The notes beneath the pieces were generated by a model that saw nothing but the letters and a program-made list of their open reading frames with translations, made no database searches and was not told the DNA's origin. A DNA stretch of 64,000 nt from a bacterium (GTDB lineage: Bacteria; Desulfobacterota; Binatia; DP-6), in NCBI GenBank assembly GCA_026129405.1, contig JAHCID010000003.1, positions 582,001 through 646,000 of the forward strand, in the 5' to 3' direction. Each line of letters begins with the position of its first letter. The stretch's first letter is position 1. Position numbers and translations under genes: made by a program. Shown here one piece after another: positions 59,718 through 64,000 of the stretch.

Positions 59718-61604
59718 TCATGACGCTCCGCCATCGCGCCCGGGCGGCGGCGGGAGCGCATACAGAGCGAAGCCGCCGGCCTCGACGATGGGGACCCCGC
59801 TCCGGGCGACGAGGTCGCGCCAGATTCCCGTCACACGCGCCTCGTACGGGTCCTCGCGCGCCTGCAATCCCTCCACGTCGACGGCGACGTAGCCCGCCCC
59901 GAGACGACGGATATCTGACACCAGGACGTCCGCGGACGGGAGCGTGCGATAGTCGACGAGCCCCTGCTCGAGATAGCTGAGGAGCACGAACGGCCGCTCG
60001 ATGTAGTACGGGTGCGGTATCTTCTCGAGGACCACGACGCGGCCGTCGGACGGAATGGCGGCGTTGGCCTCGCTCCAGAAGACCCAGCGCGGCGAGTACC
60101 GGCGCAGGAACGTCGTGTCGTCCATACGGCCGACGGCGACGCGCACCTGATCCGGCCACATGGGCCGCGCGACGCGCAGGCCGATCAGCGCCAGATTGCC
60201 GGCGATGGTGACGCCGACGAGGGCGGCGAACACGCGCCGGCCGCACACCGCCTGCCCCGCCGGGACGCAGGCGGCCAGCGCGAGCATCACGCCGGGCAGG
60301 ACGTAGCGCGGGTGGGCCCAGGCGCCGCCGGCGATGATGGCGACGAAGGCGACGCCGACCGCCGCGGTGCCGAGCACTGCGGCCCGTCGCCGCCGCACGA
60401 GCAGCACCCCGGGCAGGAACGCGAGCAGCAGGGGGCTGATGTCGAACGCCGAGCGCGACGTGTTTTCGAAGGCCTCGGGATGCATCGTGAGGTCCCACGG
60501 AAAGCGGAGCACGTCGAGCCCGCCGTACGCACTGCCGGCACGGCGGGCGGCGTACGTCCTCTGGTACCACTGGTAGTACTCGTCGAGATACGCGCCGGCC
60601 TCGGCGCTCCAGTATCGGCCCGGGAAGAGCCCGTGGCCGAACGGATAGATCGGGTTGCCGGTCTCGACGGCGTTGCGCACGTACCAGGGAAGCGCCACCG
60701 CGAGCACGAGGAGCCCGAACCCGAGCGCGGCGGCGAACGCGCGCCCGGGAGCCCAGCGTCGCCGCGCCATGACGGCGAGCACCCCGAGTCCGACGAGCGT
60801 CGGCAGCAGGAGGCCCATCACCTTCGTCGCCCCGGCCAGGCCGGCGAACAGCGCGGCGCGGCGGAGGTCGCTCGCCGCCGCACCCCAGGCCCAGTCGAGG
60901 AACGCGCGCACGGACAGCGCGGCGAAGGCGACTACGGGGAGATCCGCGCCGGCCCGGCTCATGAGCGACCAGCTCATCGGCAGGGTCCACACGACGAGCC
61001 CCGCGAACGGCGCGATCCGGCGGTCGAAGTGGCGGCGCACCAGGCCGGCGAGCGCGAGCGCGGCGATCACGCCCGAGACGCCGCTCAGCAGCCGCGCGAG
61101 AACGTCGCCGCGCAGCACGAACGCGCCCGCGAAGAGGAAGTTCTCGAGGAACTGCTGCTGACCCCAGAACGTCCAGGGCGTCGCCACGAGGCCGCCCGCC
61201 TGCGCCCAGAGTCGGGGATAGGCGAGCTGGTACTTCGTCTGGTCGCCGCCGACCGCCGGCGCCAGCATCATCGGGATCTCGGCGAGCCCGACGCCGAGGC
61301 CCACCGCGACCGCGCCCCATACGAGCGCGCCGTGCGGCGGCCGCAGCGCGCGCACCGCACCCACCAGATCGCGGGCACCGACGACCAGCATGACGCCCAA
61401 CGCGACCGCGACCGGCGTCGCGCGCAGGTGCCCCGTGGCCGCACATACGAGACTCACCGCGGCCAGGATCGCGAGCCCGACCGTGAGGCCCTCGAGCAGA
61501 TGGTCGGCTGCGTCGCGCGACCGGGCCCGCAACAGCCGCTGGGCGAGCAACCCGCTGCCGGCACACGCCGGCAGCAGCACGAGGAGCAGCGCGAGATCCG
61601 TCAC
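59718..61604 (-). CDS. GT-C-like polytopic membrane glycosyltransferase
   Basis: A 628-aa protein with about a dozen membrane spans and a periplasmic C-terminal domain. The general layout is that of ArnT/PMT-type transferases using lipid-linked sugars; an early acidic/aromatic loop (GGDQTKYQLAYPRLW) may be catalytic. It starts GTG in a GTGA overlap with the small gene upstream. Substrate unknown. Confidence 0.75.
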   Translation of the reverse strand: MTDLALLLVLLPACAGSGLLAQRLLRARSRDAADHLLEGLTVGLAILAAVSLVCAATGHLRATPVAVALGVMLVVGARDLVGAVRALRPPHGALVWGAVAVGLGVGLAEIPMMLAPAVGGDQTKYQLAYPRLWAQAGGLVATPWTFWGQQQFLENFLFAGAFVLRGDVLARLLSGVSGVIAALALAGLVRRHFDRRIAPFAGLVVWTLPMSWSLMSRAGADLPVVAFAALSVRAFLDWAWGAAASDLRRAALFAGLAGATKVMGLLLPTLVGLGVLAVMARRRWAPGRAFAAALGFGLLVLAVALPWYVRNAVETGNPIYPFGHGLFPGRYWSAEAGAYLDEYYQWYQRTYAARRAGSAYGGLDVLRFPWDLTMHPEAFENTSRSAFDISPLLLAFLPGVLLVRRRRAAVLGTAAVGVAFVAIIAGGAWAHPRYVLPGVMLALAACVPAGQAVCGRRVFAALVGVTIAGNLALIGLRVARPMWPDQVRVAVGRMDDTTFLRRYSPRWVFWSEANAAIPSDGRVVVLEKIPHPYYIERPFVLLSYLEQGLVDYRTLPSADVLVSDIRRLGAGYVAVDVEGLQAREDPYEARVTGIWRDLVARSGVPIVEAGGFALYALPPPPGRDGGAS

Positions 61605-61738
61605 GGCGCTCCCGGAAGCCGCAGGGCCCAGTAGGCGACGAACACGAGGAGCGCCCAGGCCGCGAGGACGACCCGGGCGATCCGCCGCCCGCGTCCGTCA
61701 GAAGACGAAGGGAAGGAGGCGTTTGGCCTGTGCGGCAT
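61601..61738 (-). CDS. Small single-span membrane protein (45 aa)
   Basis: A 45-aa frame with a basic N-terminus and one hydrophobic segment (residues 21-39, ARVVLAAWALLVFVAYWAL). Its stop forms a GTGA overlap with the following membrane transferase, and its start overlaps the methyltransferase gene by 41 bases. The coupling argues that it is real; no family recognised. Confidence 0.4.
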   Translation of the reverse strand: MPHRPNASFPSSSDGRGRRIARVVLAAWALLVFVAYWALRLPGAP

Positions 61739-62273
61739 AGCGCGAGTACTCCGGGTAGATGCGAGCGAGCGCACGTTCCTCGAGCACGATGCGGCGCGCG
61801 AGGACGACGACGGCAGGGACGGCGAGCCAGACCACCCAGCGACTGCCGAGGGTGAGCGGTGCGCCGATCGCGATCAGCCCCTGCCCGACGTACATCGGAT
61901 GTCGGAGCCAGCGATATGGACCGCCGGTCACGAGCGGCACACCGGGACGTGGCTCGGTGAGGGGCGACAGCGCCTCGCCGAGCGCGCGGCCGCCGAGCCG
62001 ATACAACGCGACGCCGGCCGTGAACGCGGCCAGCCCGACGAGACGACCGCGCGCCGGTCCCGTGTGGATCAGCGCTTCCACGGGTGCTCCGGCGAGAATC
62101 ACGGCGAAGAGGCGGTGGTGCAGCCGGATCAACCCCAGCGGGTCGTCGGCTGCGGGCAGGATCGGCGTGCGCGGCACGGCAGCGGGCGACGTCTGCACGC
62201 GCACGAAGAGCACCACGAGGAGCACGGCGTAGGCGACGCCCCAGATCACCGTAGCTCCGTTCGCTTGCAGCAT
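61698..62273 (-). CDS. Isoprenylcysteine-carboxyl-methyltransferase family protein
   Basis: A 191-aa membrane methyltransferase of the ICMT/PEMT superfamily: GPYRWLRHPMYVGQ and EERALARIYPEYSRYAAQ form the SAM-binding site. Four or five spans. The ATG at 62273 is used because upstream residues lack hydrophobic pattern. Its substrate is unknown. Confidence 0.82.
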   Translation of the reverse strand: MLQANGATVIWGVAYAVLLVVLFVRVQTSPAAVPRTPILPAADDPLGLIRLHHRLFAVILAGAPVEALIHTGPARGRLVGLAAFTAGVALYRLGGRALGEALSPLTEPRPGVPLVTGGPYRWLRHPMYVGQGLIAIGAPLTLGSRWVVWLAVPAVVVLARRIVLEERALARIYPEYSRYAAQAKRLLPFVF

Positions 62274-62549
62274 GACGCCGCGGGGCGCGCGCGCGTCGCC
62301 CCCCTCCCGGCGCATGCCACGCGTCGCCGGCACGGATCGGCGCCCGCCGCGGCTCGGCGGGACCCGGATGCGAACGACGCCGCTCTCGCAGACATGAGGA
62401 AGAGCGTACGCGAGAACGACCGGCCGAGACGCGGCTGCTCCAGCGGTACGGGCTCCACCGTGCACGCGTCTCGCGCGAGATGCGAGCCTCGGCCGAGCCC
62501 GGCAAAAGCTGCCCAGCTCAGCCGCTCGACGGCATCCGGACCCGGCCCG
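62274..62549. other. 276-base gap, no gene recognised
   Basis: Downstream of ihfB and upstream of the methyltransferase. No convincing promoter, terminator with U-run, or coding frame was found. Confidence 0.5.
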
Positions 62550-62870
<321 letters not shown>

Positions 62871-62930
62871 CGCCCCGCTCCCTGTCGGCTGTCGCTAACG
62901 ATCGTCCCGTTCCGGGTGCCGGGCGGCTGC

Positions 62931-64000
62931 TCAGCCCTTCTGCTTGTCCCGCTGCTCGAGCTCGCCGGGCATGATGTCGGCGAACGAGAACTTCGCCGCT
63001 TCCTGCTCCCGCTTCAAGTGCGCCTGGAACTCCTCGCGCTCCTCGCTGCGGCGCAGCGCCTTGATCGACAGGGCGATGCGCTTTTCGCGTGGATCGACCT
63101 GCGTGACCTCGGCCTCGACCTCGTCGCCGATCTTGTAGAGCGACGCCGGGCGGTCCACCCGCTCGGTCGAGAGCTGCGAGACGTGGATCAGGCCCTCGAC
63201 GCCCTCTTCGATCTCGACGAAGACGCCGAAGTCGGTGACGCTCGAGACCTTGCCGCGGATGCGCGTGCCGTTCGGATAGCGCTTCGGCACCGCCGACCAC
63301 GGGTCCTCGCTCAGCTGCTTGATGCCGAGCGAGATGCGCTCGTTGTCGACGTCGATGCCGAGCACGACCGCCTCGACGTCGTCGCCCTTCTTGAAGAACT
63401 CCGACGGGTGCTTGACCTTCTTCGTCCAGTGGAGGTCGGAGACGTGCACGAGGCCGTCGATCCCCTCCTCGAGCTCGACGAAGACGCCGAAATCGGTGAT
63501 GCTCTTCACCTTGCCGGTGATCCGGCTGTTCACCGGGTGGTTGATGCGGACCATCTCCCACGGGTTCGGCTCGGTCTGCTTGAGGCCCAGCGAGATGCGC
63601 CGGTTGTGCGGGTCGATGTCGAGGATCTGGACCTCGACCTCCTGCCCAGGCTCGAGCACCTTCGACGGGTGCGTCACGCGCTTCGTCCACGACATCTCGG
63701 AGACGTGGATGAGGCCCTCGAGCCCCGCCTCGATCTCGACGAACGCGCCGTAGTCGGTGAGGCTGACGACCTTGCCCTTCACGCGCGCGCCGGGGGGGTA
63801 GCGCTCGCTCACCGTCGACCACGGGTCGGGCATGATCTGCTTCATGCCGAGCGACACGCGCTCGCGCTCCGCGTCGTACTTGAGGACGACGACCTTCACG
63901 TGATCGCCGACGTTCACGAGCTCGGACGGATGGCCGACGCGAGCCCACGACATGTCGGTCACGTGGAGCAGGCCGTCGATGCCGCCCAGATCGACGAAGG
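62931..64000 (-). CDS. rpsA: 30S ribosomal protein S1, C-terminal part (gene runs off the window)
   Basis: At least 356 codons spanning the last S1 repeats: each carries a DYGAFVEIE or DFGVFVEIE-type core, a GL(I/V)HVS segment and SLGxKQ...PW spacer. It helps mRNA docking on the 30S. The 5' part lies outside the window; the reading continues to base 64000. Confidence 0.95.
   Translation of the reverse strand, partial: FVDLGGIDGLLHVTDMSWARVGHPSELVNVGDHVKVVVLKYDAERERVSLGMKQIMPDPWSTVSERYPPGARVKGKVVSLTDYGAFVEIEAGLEGLIHVSEMSWTKRVTHPSKVLEPGQEVEVQILDIDPHNRRISLGLKQTEPNPWEMVRINHPVNSRITGKVKSITDFGVFVELEEGIDGLVHVSDLHWTKKVKHPSEFFKKGDDVEAVVLGIDVDNERISLGIKQLSEDPWSAVPKRYPNGTRIRGKVSSVTDFGVFVEIEEGVEGLIHVSQLSTERVDRPASLYKIGDEVEAEVTQVDPREKRIALSIKALRRSEEREEFQAHLKREQEAAKFSFADIMPGELEQRDKQKG

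Overview
The window is a very GC-rich (about 70% by eye), densely packed bacterial chromosome segment. I see no tRNA, rRNA, CRISPR array, insertion sequence or phage gene, and no gene-free stretch longer than 300 bases. LptE, LpxD and outer-membrane-type lipoprotein signals point to a diderm. CtaB and SCO1 suggest an aerobic respiratory chain. Gene order (rpsO-pnp, rimP-nusA-ylxR-infB, rpsA-ihfB, rpmF-fabD-fabG-acpP-glyA-nrdR-rib-nusB) resembles high-GC deltaproteobacterial or Binatota-like lineages; that placement is inference only.

Layout. Bases 1-14.7 kb (minus strand) are one long, mostly overlapping run: rimP-nusA-ylxR-infB-DUF503-rbfA-truB-rpsO-pnp-M16 peptidase-dut-purB-purC-purS-purQ-purL, linking ribosome maturation, RNA turnover and purine synthesis. 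Its leader has a promoter followed by a perfect intrinsic terminator just before rimP. From 14.9 to 22.3 kb lie short units on both strands: galT, greA, yqeY, a 46-aa membrane peptide, comF, purN, a TPR/cold-shock fusion, a DUF2064 transferase with grxC, mazG and rpsT. From 22.3 to 35.3 kb (minus strand) runs a second macro-operon: lpxD-DUF177-rpmF-fabD-fabG-acpP-glyA-nrdR-ribD-ribBA-ribH-nusB-leuS-lptE-holA. Then hisG, ctaB and SCO1 are on plus.

Bases 37.9-53.3 kb (mostly minus) are accessory: an ABC-2 exporter, three glycosyltransferases, a secreted toroid/lyase-like protein, a SlyD-like isomerase, a kinase/cyclase/PdxA acid-sugar cassette, and two alkaline-phosphatase-fold enzymes. Bases 53.4-57.3 kb hold three tandem, divergent, cysteine-rich secreted paralogues with C-terminal IPT/TIG-like domains. 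Bases 57.4-62.3 kb hold a nucleotide-sugar dehydrogenase, a CobW GTPase, a GT-C-like membrane protein and an isoprenylcysteine-type methyltransferase. The window ends in ihfB and the 3' part of rpsA.

Main unexpected signals. (1) Six genes have a -35/-10 pair with exactly 17-base spacing placed so that transcription would start at or within about two bases of the start codon, suggesting leaderless mRNAs. (2) Three genes (fabD, holA, the DUF2064 transferase) have no ATG, GTG or TTG ahead of their conserved N-terminus; a CTG touching the upstream stop codon is the only sensible start. (3) The DHBP-synthase half of RibBA has lost its catalytic motifs, and ribE is missing from its usual place. (4) Two neighbouring genes at 42.7-46.6 kb carry single-base frameshifts, several in G/C runs. 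(5) The triple secreted paralogue cluster matches no family I can name with confidence.
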